The translations under genes and the position numbers were made by a program. Under the pieces are notes generated by a model that ran no database searches, had not been told where the DNA came from, and saw only the letters and a list, made by a program, of their open reading frames with translations. Of a stretch of 64,000 bases of DNA, positions 17,786 to 26,509 are shown piece after piece. Origin of the DNA: Mannheimia haemolytica (lineage in GTDB: Bacteria; Pseudomonadota; Gammaproteobacteria; Enterobacterales; Pasteurellaceae); contig NZ_SMAC01000002.1 in the NCBI RefSeq assembly GCF_004342115.1, forward strand, positions 62,001 to 126,000, written 5' to 3'. Each line of letters begins with the position of its first letter. Within the stretch, counting starts at the first letter, position 1.

Positions 17786-18421
17786 TTAAAGTCTCGGCAA
17801 ATTCAAATTAAAGCGTATTGCCAGCAGGCGGATAATAATTACGGTGAACACGGTGGCAAGGTAAACCCAATCGCTTTCGAGCCCAACTGAGTTTGCAGCC
17901 ACAAAAATCACACCACCGATAAGGCTGGCGGTCACATACACTTCTTTTTGCAAAATGATCGGCACTTCGTTGCGTAAAATATCACGGATTAAGCCACCAA
18001 AACAGCCTGTCACACCGCCCAGAGCCACACAGATCAGTGGGTGCAAGCCGAAATCCAAGCCTTTTTGCACGCCAATCACGGTAAATACGCCAAGCCCGAT
18101 GGCATCAAACACCAGCAAGCCGGTTTGCCAACTTTTGCGGGAAATTTGGTTGCGGAAAATAGCGGTAATCACCACTGCAAGGGTAATCATCAGCACATAG
18201 ATCGGTTGTTTCATCCAAAACACCGGCGTGGAGCCAATCATCATATCCCTTAGCGTACCGCCCCCGACCCCGGTCACAAACGCTAAAATAAACATACCGA
18301 AAATGTCCATTTTGTGCTGGCGGGCAGCAATTGCCCCCGAAATCGCAAACACGATAGTGCCGATTAAGTCCTGAATAAACAGGAACGACCACGGCAATGC
18401 CGGAATTAGCTCGCTAAACAT
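17786..18421 (-). CDS. TRIC-family cation channel (YicG/UPF0126), inside the rnf operon
   Basis: A 211-residue seven-helix membrane protein made of two homologous halves. Each half carries the family glycine motif ([12 protein letters not shown] near 50 and [12 protein letters not shown] near 140). These are prokaryotic TRIC/YicG channels, thought to pass monovalent cations. The ATG at 18421 overlaps the rnfC stop by eight bases (ATGTTTAG), so translation is coupled to rnfC; the longer frame upstream lies wholly inside rnfC. An operon position between rnfC and rnfD is unusual. A role in balancing ions or membrane potential with Rnf is only an inference from position. Confidence 0.9.
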   Translation of the reverse strand: MFSELIPALPWSFLFIQDLIGTIVFAISGAIAARQHKMDIFGMFILAFVTGVGGGTLRDMMIGSTPVFWMKQPIYVLMITLAVVITAIFRNQISRKSWQTGLLVFDAIGLGVFTVIGVQKGLDFGLHPLICVALGGVTGCFGGLIRDILRNEVPIILQKEVYVTASLIGGVIFVAANSVGLESDWVYLATVFTVIIIRLLAIRFNLNLPRL

Positions 18422-20507
18422 TGTTGCTTTTCTCCTGCTGAGCGGCTTTTTTCGCTTTAGCTCTGGCGATGGCGGCCGCAACGGCGGCTTTGCGTGGGTC
18501 TTCGCTTTCCGTTTTGGGCGAATGGTTATTCGCCCCTACAGATTTATCCGATGTAGTTTCGTTCATTGATTGTAGGGGCAAATCATTATTTACCCCAATC
18601 ACAGCATTGGCAATATCTTCCGGTTTTTCGACCGCTTGTTGAGCTTGTTTTTTCGCTTTAGCTCTAGCGATAGCTGCTGCAACGGCGGCTTTGCGTGGGT
18701 CTTCGCTTTCTGCTTCGGGCGAATAGTTATTCGCCCCTACAGATTTATCCGATGCAGTTTCGTTCATTGATTGTAGGGGCAAATCATTATTTGCCCCAAT
18801 CAAGGCATTTGTAACATTTTCCGATTTTTCGACCGCTTGTTCTGCCTGTTTGGCTAAACGTCTGGCTCTGCGTTGTGCCATTAAATCGCTGTTATCAGGC
18901 TCGCCGTTAGGTTTTACCTGTACTTCTGCCGGTATTTCTTGGACTGTTTCAACCGCTTTTTTCGCTTTCAGGCGTTCAAGAGCCGCTTTTACAGGATCAA
19001 CACCACCTGCATTTGCCACTTCTTCACGGCGTTTTTCCGCCGCTTGGCTAATGCGAGCAGTTCTGGCATCTCGTTCTTTTTGTAAGCGAGCTTCTCTCGC
19101 CTCAAAGCGGATTTTAGCCTCTTCCGCTTTGCGGGCTTTTTCCTCAATTTCCTCGATTTTTGCTTTTTCTTGGCGGAAATATTGGATTAACGGAATGTAG
19201 CTTGGGCAAACGTAAGCACAAACGCCACACTCAATGCAGGCATCTAAATGGTATTCTTTCGATTTATCGTGATCTTCTGCACGGGCAAACCAATAAAGTT
19301 GCTGTGGCAATAACCCCACCGGGCAAGCATCGGAACAGCTTGAACAGCGGATACAACTACGCTCCGGTTCAGGTGGTGCATATTCAAAATGATCAGGGGC
19401 AATCAAGCAGTTCGCAGTTTTGGTAATCGGGGCTTGCAATGCAGGCAAAATAAAGCCCATCATCGGTCCGCCTAAAAACACCGGAAAGCGTTTATCGGCT
19501 TGATAATCTACCTGCTCCAACAAGTGCTGAATTGGCGTGCCTAATCTTGCCCACACGTTCCCCTTGTTGCGAATTTTATCGCCTGTCAGCGTCACTACCC
19601 GTTCAATCAAAGGTTCATCATCAATAATTGCCCGTTTAACCGCAAACGCCGTGCCGACATTGTGCATCACAATGCCCATTTCAATAGTGCGTTTGCCAGC
19701 CGGAATCTCAAGTCCGGTCAACACTTGAATCAGCTGATCAGAAGCTCCGGAGGGATATTTAGTCGGGATCGCCCGCACAAACATATCGTTCGAGCCTTTT
19801 AAAGCGGTTTCTAAAGCTTGAATAGCGTGCGGTTTGTTGTCTTCAATCGCAATCACCACTTCTTCCGGGCGAAGCACATAACGCAGAATGCGAATACCTT
19901 CGATAAGATCCGCAGTGAAATCTTGCATTAAGCGATCGTCACAGGTGATGTAAGGCTCACATTCTGCCCCGTTAATCACCAGTAATTTACAGCGTTTATC
20001 CGCCAAACTTAATTTTGTTGCGGTTGGGAATACCGCACCGCCTAAACCGGCAATGCCATATTGGTAAACTTTTTGGATAATTTGATCGCTTGTTAGGCTT
20101 AAAAAATCCTCAATCGGCTGGCGTTCCACCCATTTATCTTTACCATCGGTTTCAATAATCACCGTTATTTCGGGCAAACCTGAGGCGTGAGCGGAAACAT
20201 AAGGCTCAATCCCAATCACCCGCCCGGAGGTTGGGCTGTGTACGGGCAGTTGACGGAAGTGATCGCCTTTCGTGAGCGGCTGCCCTTTCAATACCACATC
20301 GCCGACTTTGACTAATAATTCCCCTGCCCAGCCAGAATGTTGAACCAGTGGCACATAGAAAAACTTCGGTAAATTTAAGGTGCGAATTGGCTTGCTGTTT
20401 GATTGGGATTTATTTTCCATCGGGTGAATACCGCCCGGGAAATCCCACAGTTTACCCGTTTCTTTATTTTGGCGGATTCGCTCAATCACTAAATTAGGAT
20501 TGCTCAT
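18414..20507 (-). CDS. rnfC: Rnf electron transport complex subunit C
   Basis: A 697-residue peripheral subunit. The N-terminal half has the NADH/FMN-binding and SLBB domains ([16 protein letters not shown], about 150-166). Two [4Fe-4S] motifs follow: [12 protein letters not shown] (about 385-396) and [12 protein letters not shown] (about 424-435). From about 455 the protein is a charged Ala/Lys/Arg helix. The last ~200 residues hold two tandem 67-residue repeats whose ends spell [16 protein letters not shown]-terminal repeat tails vary in length in gamma-proteobacterial RnfC. It overlaps rnfB by 14 bases and the TRIC gene by eight. Confidence 0.96.
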   Translation of the reverse strand: MSNPNLVIERIRQNKETGKLWDFPGGIHPMENKSQSNSKPIRTLNLPKFFYVPLVQHSGWAGELLVKVGDVVLKGQPLTKGDHFRQLPVHSPTSGRVIGIEPYVSAHASGLPEITVIIETDGKDKWVERQPIEDFLSLTSDQIIQKVYQYGIAGLGGAVFPTATKLSLADKRCKLLVINGAECEPYITCDDRLMQDFTADLIEGIRILRYVLRPEEVVIAIEDNKPHAIQALETALKGSNDMFVRAIPTKYPSGASDQLIQVLTGLEIPAGKRTIEMGIVMHNVGTAFAVKRAIIDDEPLIERVVTLTGDKIRNKGNVWARLGTPIQHLLEQVDYQADKRFPVFLGGPMMGFILPALQAPITKTANCLIAPDHFEYAPPEPERSCIRCSSCSDACPVGLLPQQLYWFARAEDHDKSKEYHLDACIECGVCAYVCPSYIPLIQYFRQEKAKIEEIEEKARKAEEAKIRFEAREARLQKERDARTARISQAAEKRREEVANAGGVDPVKAALERLKAKKAVETVQEIPAEVQVKPNGEPDNSDLMAQRRARRLAKQAEQAVEKSENVTNALIGANNDLPLQSMNETASDKSVGANNYSPEAESEDPRKAAVAAAIARAKAKKQAQQAVEKPEDIANAVIGVNNDLPLQSMNETTSDKSVGANNHSPKTESEDPRKAAVAAAIARAKAKKAAQQEKSNNV
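18447..18848 (-). repeat. rnfC: Two 201-bp tandem repeats in the 3' end of rnfC, each with an embedded dispersed repeat and an uptake signal
   Basis: The period is 201 bases (67 codons): TTCGCTTTAG recurs at 18451 and 18652. Each unit carries the inverted pair ATTCGCCCCTACAG / TTGTAGGGGCAAAT, the same motif seen between genes at 1645 and 26428, and one ACCGCTTGT uptake signal. The reading frame stays open through both copies and encodes [13 protein letters not shown]...SDKSVGANN between the Ala/Lys helices. Confidence 0.85.
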
Positions 20508-21111
20508 TTTTGCCTCCGCCGGTAACTAATTTTCTCTGCAATTCAGTGGTATTCACAATCGGAATAATTAAATCTTGGTCAAATTTCCAGTTCCAAGATT
20601 GGGTTGTCGGTTTAATTGGTCGCATTTCAATACAGTTGGTCGGGCAAGGGGCGACACAAAGTTCACAGCCGGTGCAAAGATCCGGAATAATGGTGTGCAT
20701 TGCTTTATTCGTGCCGATAATCGCATCAACCGGGCAAGCCTGAATGCACTTAGTACAGCCAATGCAGAGATCTTCAATCACAAAAGCCACTTTCATCTCA
20801 GGCTCTACCATACCTTCCATTGGCGGCACTTCTACCCCAAGCAATTCGGCAAGATTCACCACTAAAGGTTGTCCACCCGGCACACATTTAGTGATTACAT
20901 CACCATTAGCAATCGCCTCAGCATAAGGCTTACAGCCCGGGTAGCCACATTGACCGCATTGGCTTTGTGGTAAAAGGGCATCAATTTGATCGACAATCGG
21001 GTCGGATTCAACTTTCAGTTTAATCGAGGAATAGCCTAAAACCGCCCCGAAAATCAGTGCGATCACAGCAATAGCGATAAGAATATAAGCGATAATTGGC
21101 AAATCAAGCAT
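20494..21111 (-). CDS. rnfB: Rnf electron transport complex subunit B (ferredoxin-type)
   Basis: A 205-residue protein with an N-terminal membrane anchor (about 6-27). A [4Fe-4S] site follows ([16 protein letters not shown], about 52-67), then two ferredoxin motifs ([12 protein letters not shown] and [12 protein letters not shown]). It receives or donates electrons at the cytoplasmic side of the complex. It overlaps the next gene rnfC by 14 bases and shares one base with rnfA. Confidence 0.97.
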   Translation of the reverse strand: MLDLPIIAYILIAIAVIALIFGAVLGYSSIKLKVESDPIVDQIDALLPQSQCGQCGYPGCKPYAEAIANGDVITKCVPGGQPLVVNLAELLGVEVPPMEGMVEPEMKVAFVIEDLCIGCTKCIQACPVDAIIGTNKAMHTIIPDLCTGCELCVAPCPTNCIEMRPIKPTTQSWNWKFDQDLIIPIVNTTELQRKLVTGGGKNEQS

Positions 21112-21692
21112 TAGAGTTTCACCAATCCTGTAAAGCCCATAAAGGCAAGCGACATCAAGCCTGCGGTAATCAGAGCAATTGATGCTCCTTGGAACGGACG
21201 AGGCACATCAGCGGCAGCCAAACGCTCACGCAGAGCCGCAAATAAAACTAACACCAGCGAGAAACCGGCAGCGGCTCCAAAACCATAAAGAACAGATTCC
21301 ACCAAGTTATTGGCTAAATTCACGTTTAATAATGCCACCCCTAATACGGCACAGTTGGTGGTAATCAGCGGTAAATAGATCCCAAGCAAGCGATAAAGTG
21401 TCGGGCTGGTTTTATGCACAATCATTTCCGTTAATTGCACGATCACCGCAATCACTAAAATAAACACCAAGGTACGCAAAAATTGAGCGTTTAACGGCTC
21501 AAGCAAATAGGTTTCCATCAAATAAGCAGAGAGCGAGGCAACCGTCAGCACAAAGGTTGTCGCCAACCCCATACCAATAGCAGTTTCCACCTTTTTCGAC
21601 ACTCCCATAAACGGACAAAGCCCTAGAAATTTAACTAAGACAAAGTTATTAATAAGGGCGGTGCTGATGACCAACAGAATATAATCGACCAT
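21111..21692 (-). CDS. rnfA: Rnf electron transport complex subunit A
   Basis: A 193-residue membrane protein with six helices and near-identity to E. coli RsxA in [34 protein letters not shown] and the C-terminus [15 protein letters not shown]. The ATG at 21692 (MVDYILLV) matches the known N-terminus; the open frame extends 11 codons further upstream without a site. It is the first gene of the rnf operon. In E. coli the complex keeps SoxR reduced; in other bacteria it couples ferredoxin/NAD electron flow to ion movement. Confidence 0.97.
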   Translation of the reverse strand: MVDYILLVISTALINNFVLVKFLGLCPFMGVSKKVETAIGMGLATTFVLTVASLSAYLMETYLLEPLNAQFLRTLVFILVIAVIVQLTEMIVHKTSPTLYRLLGIYLPLITTNCAVLGVALLNVNLANNLVESVLYGFGAAAGFSLVLVLFAALRERLAAADVPRPFQGASIALITAGLMSLAFMGFTGLVKL

Positions 21693-21800
21693 AAATTCCA
21701 CAAAATTAAATATACAAGCGGTCAAAAACGCATTTTATTTTGCAAAAAACAGAGAAAATCTGACCGTTTGTTAAAGCATCTCATTAAAAATAAACGTTAT

Positions 21801-21829
21801 ATTATCTCTTGTTTTCGGCTCATTCACAA
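21801..21829 (-). promoter_or_regulatory. Probable promoter of the rnf operon
   Basis: On the minus strand TTGTGA (21829-21824) and GATAAT (21806-21801) are 17 bases apart, about 108 bases before the rnfA ATG. An imperfect inverted pair of uptake signals (ACAAGCGGTCA / TGACCGTTTGT, 21715-21772) lies in the leader between promoter and gene. The rest of the 314-base gap up to the next gene shows nothing else I recognise. Confidence 0.5.
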
Positions 21830-22006
21830 TAAGAAATCAGAGGTACTTCTAGTAAACATACCATATCAAATATGATCTTGTTACCTTTGTTTCTATCTCT
21901 GGTAGAATGGAGAATGTGGGGACTAAGCTATACAGCATGAAAGGTGAAAGGAGCTTGATTTTCTAAGTTAATCCTAAAAAGTCTCACTCCTTTGATATAG
22001 AGGATA

Positions 22007-22492
22007 TTAGAATAACAACCAATTAATTACTCGATAAATAAACATAATAATCCCAAATATAATGAAAACATAATAAATCTTTTTCCATAAAGGGAGTTTT
22101 ACCTCTTCTTCAGAATATTCTTCATCATCCTTTTCAGACAACTCTATAAGATTATAGAATTCATCAAGCATTTTTTCTTTGAATTTATATCCTCGATTTA
22201 TTTTAAGTTCATTATGAGACGCTGCCGAAAGTGTTTGGAAAAGAAACGGGTTTTCCAGTACGTTTGGAAAGTTCTCTTGAACATAAGCTTTAGATTGAGA
22301 TAATTTGTTAAAAGTATGGAAACAACCAACATACATAATAAGTTGTTTTGTTGGCATTTCTTTTACCCAAGATTCAAGTTCATCACACTGTGCTATAACC
22401 TCATCAACTTGTTCTTTCCCAAATTGTTTTACAGCATCTTTATAGTGATCACTATTTTTCTTTTTGAAATAAGGTGGTAATAATCCAGCCAT
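22007..22492 (-). CDS. Unknown protein with C-terminal membrane anchor (island gene 4)
   Basis: I do not recognise this 161-residue protein. Residues 1-130 are predicted helical and soluble, with CDELESWVKEMPTKQLIMYV and an acidic run (EKDDEEYSEEE). Residues about 136-158 form one hydrophobic segment ending WLLF, so it would be tail-anchored with its bulk in the cytoplasm. The ATG has GGAGT before it. It is the last gene of a four-gene, AT-rich, same-strand cluster (22.0-24.5 kb) placed between rnfA and ettA, and is probably co-transcribed with the gene carrying the heptanucleotide repeat. Confidence 0.7.
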   Translation of the reverse strand: MAGLLPPYFKKKNSDHYKDAVKQFGKEQVDEVIAQCDELESWVKEMPTKQLIMYVGCFHTFNKLSQSKAYVQENFPNVLENPFLFQTLSAASHNELKINRGYKFKEKMLDEFYNLIELSEKDDEEYSEEEVKLPLWKKIYYVFIIFGIIMFIYRVINWLLF

Positions 22493-22519
22493 TTTTACTC
22501 CACATTGGTTAGAGATAAA

Positions 22520-22870
22520 TTAAGTGTTATCTTTTTTGCTAAACCATTTATTGGCTACAAAACCAACCCCAGCAGTTACAGCCGCACCAAGTAACATTGA
22601 ACTGAGCGATGAACTTTCTTGTGGTTGAGATTGCTTTTCCTTGACAGATTTTGTTGTAGCATTAGCTTTTGCTGGACGTGCTACATATGTCTCAGACCCT
22701 CTAACACAAGAAATAATTTTTGCGTATGGATGGCTCGCTTTAAAACGATTTTTAGCATCTATAATATTTCTTTCAGAAACAGCACCTTGCCCATTCTTAT
22801 TATATCTGGTATCTGTATAGTGAATAGTGAATAGTGAATAGTGAATAGTGAAATTATATTGTTTATCCAT
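22520..22870 (-). CDS. Unknown small membrane-anchored protein with in-frame heptanucleotide repeat (island gene 3)
   Basis: The 116-residue frame opens with a good ribosome-binding site (GGAGGGG nine bases before ATG), followed within ten codons by five perfect copies of a 7-bp repeat that encode FTIHYSLFTIHY. The rest is a small soluble part (NGQGAVSERNIIDAKNRF), a Lys/Ser-rich linker and one hydrophobic helix (SSMLLGAAVTAGVGFVANKWF). Because the unit is seven bases, gain or loss of one copy shifts the frame, and there is no good internal start. The gene therefore looks phase-variable. Function is unknown. Confidence 0.65.
   Translation of the reverse strand: MDKQYNFTIHYSLFTIHYTDTRYNKNGQGAVSERNIIDAKNRFKASHPYAKIISCVRGSETYVARPAKANATTKSVKEKQSQPQESSSLSSMLLGAAVTAGVGFVANKWFSKKDNT
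22818..22852. repeat. Heptanucleotide simple-sequence repeat, (TAGTGAA)5
   Basis: Five exact copies of TAGTGAA (TTCACTA on the coding strand) lie inside codons about 7-18 of the small membrane-protein gene. Copy numbers 2, 5 and 8 keep the downstream frame open; others do not. Repeats of this type mutate by slipped-strand mispairing. Confidence 0.9.
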
Positions 22871-22887
22871 AGTTCTTCCCCTCCAAA

Positions 22888-24057
22888 TTAAACTAATTTA
22901 TTAATCAACCATTGGCGGTTATTTAATAAGAAATTTTCTACGGTATCGTAACTTACGAAAATTCTTACCATGCCCGGCAATAAGTTATAAACGACATTTG
23001 CTACTCGTGCGATATTTTGGTCGTTTTGTAATGCCACAGCACTTAATTGCAAACCACTTTCTTTTAATTTAGCAATTAAGGTATTTGAGTTTGAATCAAA
23101 GAATTTTAGAATTGCAGAGGAGGCTTTGCTATCTGGTTTAGGGATTATCTCTTCAACCATAGGTTGTTTAGCAAGTAAGATTAGCTCACTATTATCTTCA
23201 TAAAAGCTATTTATTTCATCAACATTTAATAAACCAATTTCGCCTTCTTCAGCTTTCTTAATGAGAGCCTGCTCATATAAACCCATACATTCAGTCATTT
23301 CTTCCTGACTCAACACTTCAAAGTTCTCAATCGCAATATCTAAATCTAAACCCTCATTTATCGTATCAATAATTTCTGGAAAAACCTTTCCTACCAAACT
23401 AGGGAAGTCTAAAAATCCATTAAACGCACCAGTCCCGAGAATAGTGATAAATTCGGGAAAAAAGTTAAAAAACCCCTTTTCAAAGAAGAATATATTTCTA
23501 TTACGATATATTCTTAATGTTGCTAGAACAATGAGCAGCTCTACAAAAAGCTCATGTCTTTCATCTGGGTAATAAAACTTAACTTTATTACCAATATCCA
23601 CTTCATTTAGAAATTCTATAACAATTTTCCTTGCTACCTCCTTAATATCACAGCACACCTCACCATTAATTGTTACAATTTTATTGTCACAAATACATGT
23701 TGCATCTCGAATCTCTGCTTCAAAAATAGAGAAAAATGCCTTGTATTTATTTACCGTATCTCTTCCTTCTTCATCTAAATAACTGTTAGATTCTAGATTT
23801 TTGATATGTTTCAAAGATCTTAAGTGAAAGACATATAACGCTACTGGGAGTAGAGCAATAATATCTCTATAATTATCATTAGGTATAAATCCTTTATCTA
23901 AAAACTCTTTCACTCCCACTGCAATCAGAAAGGAACTATATAATTCACCATAATTTTTTTCATTCAGCCATTCTAATGACTCATTTATTTTTTGAGAATC
24001 CTGACTATGAGAATTACTTTTTGAATATTTTGTTAAGAAACTATTTTGAGATGACAT
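22888..24057 (-). CDS. Unknown 389-residue helical protein (island gene 2)
   Basis: I do not recognise a family. The N-terminus (SSQNSFLTKYSKSNSHSQDS) is polar. The middle has several moderately hydrophobic helices (DIIALLPVALYVFHLRSL near 85-102 and FVELLIVLATLRIYRNRNIF near 170-190) and a glycine-containing loop (ILGTGAFNGFLDFPSLVG). The C-terminal ~90 residues are a compact helical block ending LLPGMVRIFVSYDTVENFLL. Cysteines occur as CICDNK and EVCCDI. No signal peptide is visible. The ATG has AGGAG before it and starts nine bases after the preceding gene, so the cluster is an operon. Confidence 0.7.
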   Translation of the reverse strand: MSSQNSFLTKYSKSNSHSQDSQKINESLEWLNEKNYGELYSSFLIAVGVKEFLDKGFIPNDNYRDIIALLPVALYVFHLRSLKHIKNLESNSYLDEEGRDTVNKYKAFFSIFEAEIRDATCICDNKIVTINGEVCCDIKEVARKIVIEFLNEVDIGNKVKFYYPDERHELFVELLIVLATLRIYRNRNIFFFEKGFFNFFPEFITILGTGAFNGFLDFPSLVGKVFPEIIDTINEGLDLDIAIENFEVLSQEEMTECMGLYEQALIKKAEEGEIGLLNVDEINSFYEDNSELILLAKQPMVEEIIPKPDSKASSAILKFFDSNSNTLIAKLKESGLQLSAVALQNDQNIARVANVVYNLLPGMVRIFVSYDTVENFLLNNRQWLINKLV

Positions 24058-24066
24058 AAAAAACTC

Positions 24067-24546
24067 CTATCTAAACACATTCCACATTTGAAAATCATAG
24101 AGGCTCTCTTCATTAAACGCATTTCTAAAGTTTTCATTAGTACAATAATGAAAAAATGCCGAAGTAGGTTGCTCAATACATCCATAAAGACTATGGGACT
24201 TGAGATGAGTGATAAACTCGTTATGTTTATAGAATTCTCTATATAAACTCAAAAGCTCATCATCTTTTTGGCTCAAATTGCCATTTTGGAAATAAAAACC
24301 AAATTGACTGAGTTTTATACATAGATTATTTGTGATGTTTAATACATCAAAAAATCCAGCCTTATAAATCAGGCTTAATAATTGATGAATATTCATATCA
24401 GTATTACCCTCCAAAATATCATCTAAATCATCTTTAGAAATGGATATTAAATCTAAAATCAAGCCTTGATGAGGTAGAGAATTAATCTTCTCCCTTATAA
24501 CAACCAACAATGCTGTTGAATAATTTGAGTGTTTTTGGACATACAT
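24067..24546 (-). CDS. Unknown 159-residue protein, possible HTH regulator (island gene 1)
   Basis: First gene of the four-gene cluster. The family is not recognised. Residues about 28-75 (LILDLISISKDDLDDILEGN, then MNIHQLLSLIYKAG) have the spacing of an XRE-like helix-turn-helix, which would fit the two palindromes that lie 46-90 bases upstream of its start. That link is inference. The remaining ~80 residues are aromatic-rich (FGFYFQNGN, SAFFHYCTNENF). The ATG at 24546 is 14 bases from AGGAAG, a long spacing, so the start is uncertain by a few codons. Confidence 0.6.
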   Translation of the reverse strand: MYVQKHSNYSTALLVVIREKINSLPHQGLILDLISISKDDLDDILEGNTDMNIHQLLSLIYKAGFFDVLNITNNLCIKLSQFGFYFQNGNLSQKDDELLSLYREFYKHNEFITHLKSHSLYGCIEQPTSAFFHYCTNENFRNAFNEESLYDFQMWNVFR

Positions 24547-24591
24547 ATTGCATAGAATAACTTCCTTAAAATTTTTTTCCTTCAGGATTTG

Positions 24592-24635
24592 TTTCTCTTA
24601 CCTGTCAAGGTAAGAGAAATGCATAGTACTATGCA
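24592..24635. promoter_or_regulatory. Two adjacent perfect palindromes in the divergent region before ettA
   Basis: TTTCTCTTACCT (24592-24603) and its exact complement AGGTAAGAGAAA (24608-24619) are separated by GTCA. Immediately after lies TGCATAGTACTATGCA (24620-24635), a perfect 16-bp palindrome. Both lie between divergent genes, so a terminator role is unlikely; operator sites are more plausible. A half-site TGCATAG recurs at 24550-24556 near the start of the minus-strand cluster. Confidence 0.65.
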
Positions 24636-24751
24636 GCCTCAAATAACATCTCTATTGGAAAAGGTTACTTTACCAAAAGCCAAAACCACCCTATATTTTG
24701 GCTGTAAATTCAAGTAAAATAAGGCGAATTTTTTTGTGAGGAATACAACCA

Positions 24752-26422
24752 ATGTCAACTCAATTTGTATATACGATGCACCGTGTCGGCAAAGTCGTGC
24801 CGCCGAAGCGTCACATTCTTAAAGATATTTCCCTGAGCTTTTTCCCGGGGGCGAAAATCGGGGTGCTCGGCTTAAACGGGGCGGGTAAATCAACGCTTTT
24901 ACGCATTATGGCGGGCGTAGATAAAGAGTTCGAGGGCGAGGCTCGTCCACAACCGGGAATTAAAATCGGCTATCTTCCACAAGAACCGAAACTTGCCCCA
25001 CAGCAAACCGTGCGTGAAGCGGTGGAAGAAGCGGTTGCGGAAGTAAAAAACGCCTTAACCCAGCTTGATGAAGTCTATGCGATGTATGCTGATGAGAATG
25101 CCGATTTCGACAAATTAGCGGCAAAACAGGCGGAATTAGAGGCGATTATTCAAGCCCACGATGGCCATAACCTTCAAAACCAGTTAGAGCGTGCTGCCGA
25201 TGCGTTACGTCTGCCGGATTGGGACGCAAAAATCGAGCATTTATCAGGGGGTGAACGCCGCCGTGTGGCACTTTGCCGTCTGTTGCTGGAAAAACCGGAT
25301 ATGTTATTGTTAGATGAGCCGACCAACCACTTAGATGCGGAATCGGTGGCGTGGTTGGAGCGTTTCCTCCACGACTACGAAGGCACCGTAGTGGCAATTA
25401 CCCACGACCGTTACTTCTTAGACAACGTTGCGGGCTGGATCTTAGAGCTTGACCGTGGTGAAGGCATTCCTTGGGAAGGTAACTACTCTTCTTGGTTGGA
25501 GCAGAAAGAAAAACGCTTGGCACAAGAGCAAGCGGCGGAATCGGCTCGTCAAAAATCGATTGAGAAAGAGTTGGAATGGGTACGCCAAAATCCAAAAGGT
25601 CGCCAAGCGAAAAGTAAGGCTCGTATGGCACGCTTTGAAGAGCTTAACTCAGGCGAATATCAAAAACGTAACGAGACTAACGAACTCTTTATTCCACCGG
25701 GTCCACGCTTAGGTGATAAAGTGATCGAGGTACAAAACCTGACTAAATCTTACGGCGATCGCACTTTGATTGACGACTTGTCGTTCGCTATTCCGAAGGG
25801 GGCGATTGTCGGGATTATCGGGGCAAATGGTGCGGGTAAATCAACCTTGTTCCGTATGCTTTCTGGTAAAGAACAGCCGGATTCTGGTTCAATCGTGCTT
25901 GGTGAAACGGTGGTAATGGCATCGGTCGATCAGTTCCGTGATGCGATGGACGATAAGAAAACCGTGTGGGAAGAGGTGTCGAACGGGCAGGATATTCTCA
26001 CGATTGGTAACTTTGAAATCCCAAGCCGTGCTTATGTGGGGCGTTTCAACTTCAAAGGCGTAGATCAGCAAAAACGTGTGGGCGAGCTTTCAGGCGGTGA
26101 ACGTGGTCGTTTACACTTGGCGAAGCTACTACAACGTGGCGGTAACGTGTTGTTACTGGACGAGCCGACCAACGACTTAGACGTAGAAACCCTGCGTGCG
26201 TTGGAAAATGCGCTCTTAGAGTTCCCGGGCTGTGCAATGGTAATTTCGCACGACCGTTGGTTCTTAGACCGTATCGCCACCCATATTTTAGACTACGGCG
26301 ATGAAGGCAAAGTGACGTTCTACGAGGGTAACTTCTCCGACTATGAAGAGTGGAAGAAGAAAACCTTCGGTGAAGCCGCCACCCAACCGCACCGAGTGAA
26401 ATATAAACGGATTGCGAAGTAA
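24752..26422 (+). CDS. ettA: Energy-dependent translational throttle protein EttA (ABC-F)
   Basis: A 556-residue ribosome-associated protein with two ATPase domains and no membrane segments. The first has GLNGAGKST (about 39-47), LSGGERRRVALCRLL and LLLDEPTNHLD. The second has GANGAGKST, LSGGERGRLHLAKLL and LLLDEPTNDLD. The arm subdomain and the linker (LEWVRQNPKGRQAKSKARM) identify EttA. In E. coli it binds the ribosomal E site and gates entry into the elongation cycle according to ATP/ADP. Codon use is more GC-rich than in the adjacent island, typical of highly expressed genes. Confidence 0.97.
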   Translation: MSTQFVYTMHRVGKVVPPKRHILKDISLSFFPGAKIGVLGLNGAGKSTLLRIMAGVDKEFEGEARPQPGIKIGYLPQEPKLAPQQTVREAVEEAVAEVKNALTQLDEVYAMYADENADFDKLAAKQAELEAIIQAHDGHNLQNQLERAADALRLPDWDAKIEHLSGGERRRVALCRLLLEKPDMLLLDEPTNHLDAESVAWLERFLHDYEGTVVAITHDRYFLDNVAGWILELDRGEGIPWEGNYSSWLEQKEKRLAQEQAAESARQKSIEKELEWVRQNPKGRQAKSKARMARFEELNSGEYQKRNETNELFIPPGPRLGDKVIEVQNLTKSYGDRTLIDDLSFAIPKGAIVGIIGANGAGKSTLFRMLSGKEQPDSGSIVLGETVVMASVDQFRDAMDDKKTVWEEVSNGQDILTIGNFEIPSRAYVGRFNFKGVDQQKRVGELSGGERGRLHLAKLLQRGGNVLLLDEPTNDLDVETLRALENALLEFPGCAMVISHDRWFLDRIATHILDYGDEGKVTFYEGNFSDYEEWKKKTFGEAATQPHRVKYKRIAK

Positions 26423-26427
26423 CAATG

Positions 26428-26494
26428 TAGGGGCGAAATATGTTTCGCCCCTAATCAAATGCAGAATTAAGGGATAAAAATATTTCACCCCTAC
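26428..26494. repeat. Dispersed hairpin repeat between ettA and dnaQ
   Basis: TAGGGGCGAAA (26428-26438) pairs exactly with TTTCGCCCCTA (26443-26453) around TATG. A second arm, ATATTTCACCCCTAC (26480-26494), is a further inverted copy of the start of the unit. It is the same motif as in the slam spacer and in the rnfC repeats. It directly follows the ettA stop and may also end that transcript. Confidence 0.7.
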
Positions 26495-26509
26495 AATTTT
26501 AAATTGAAT

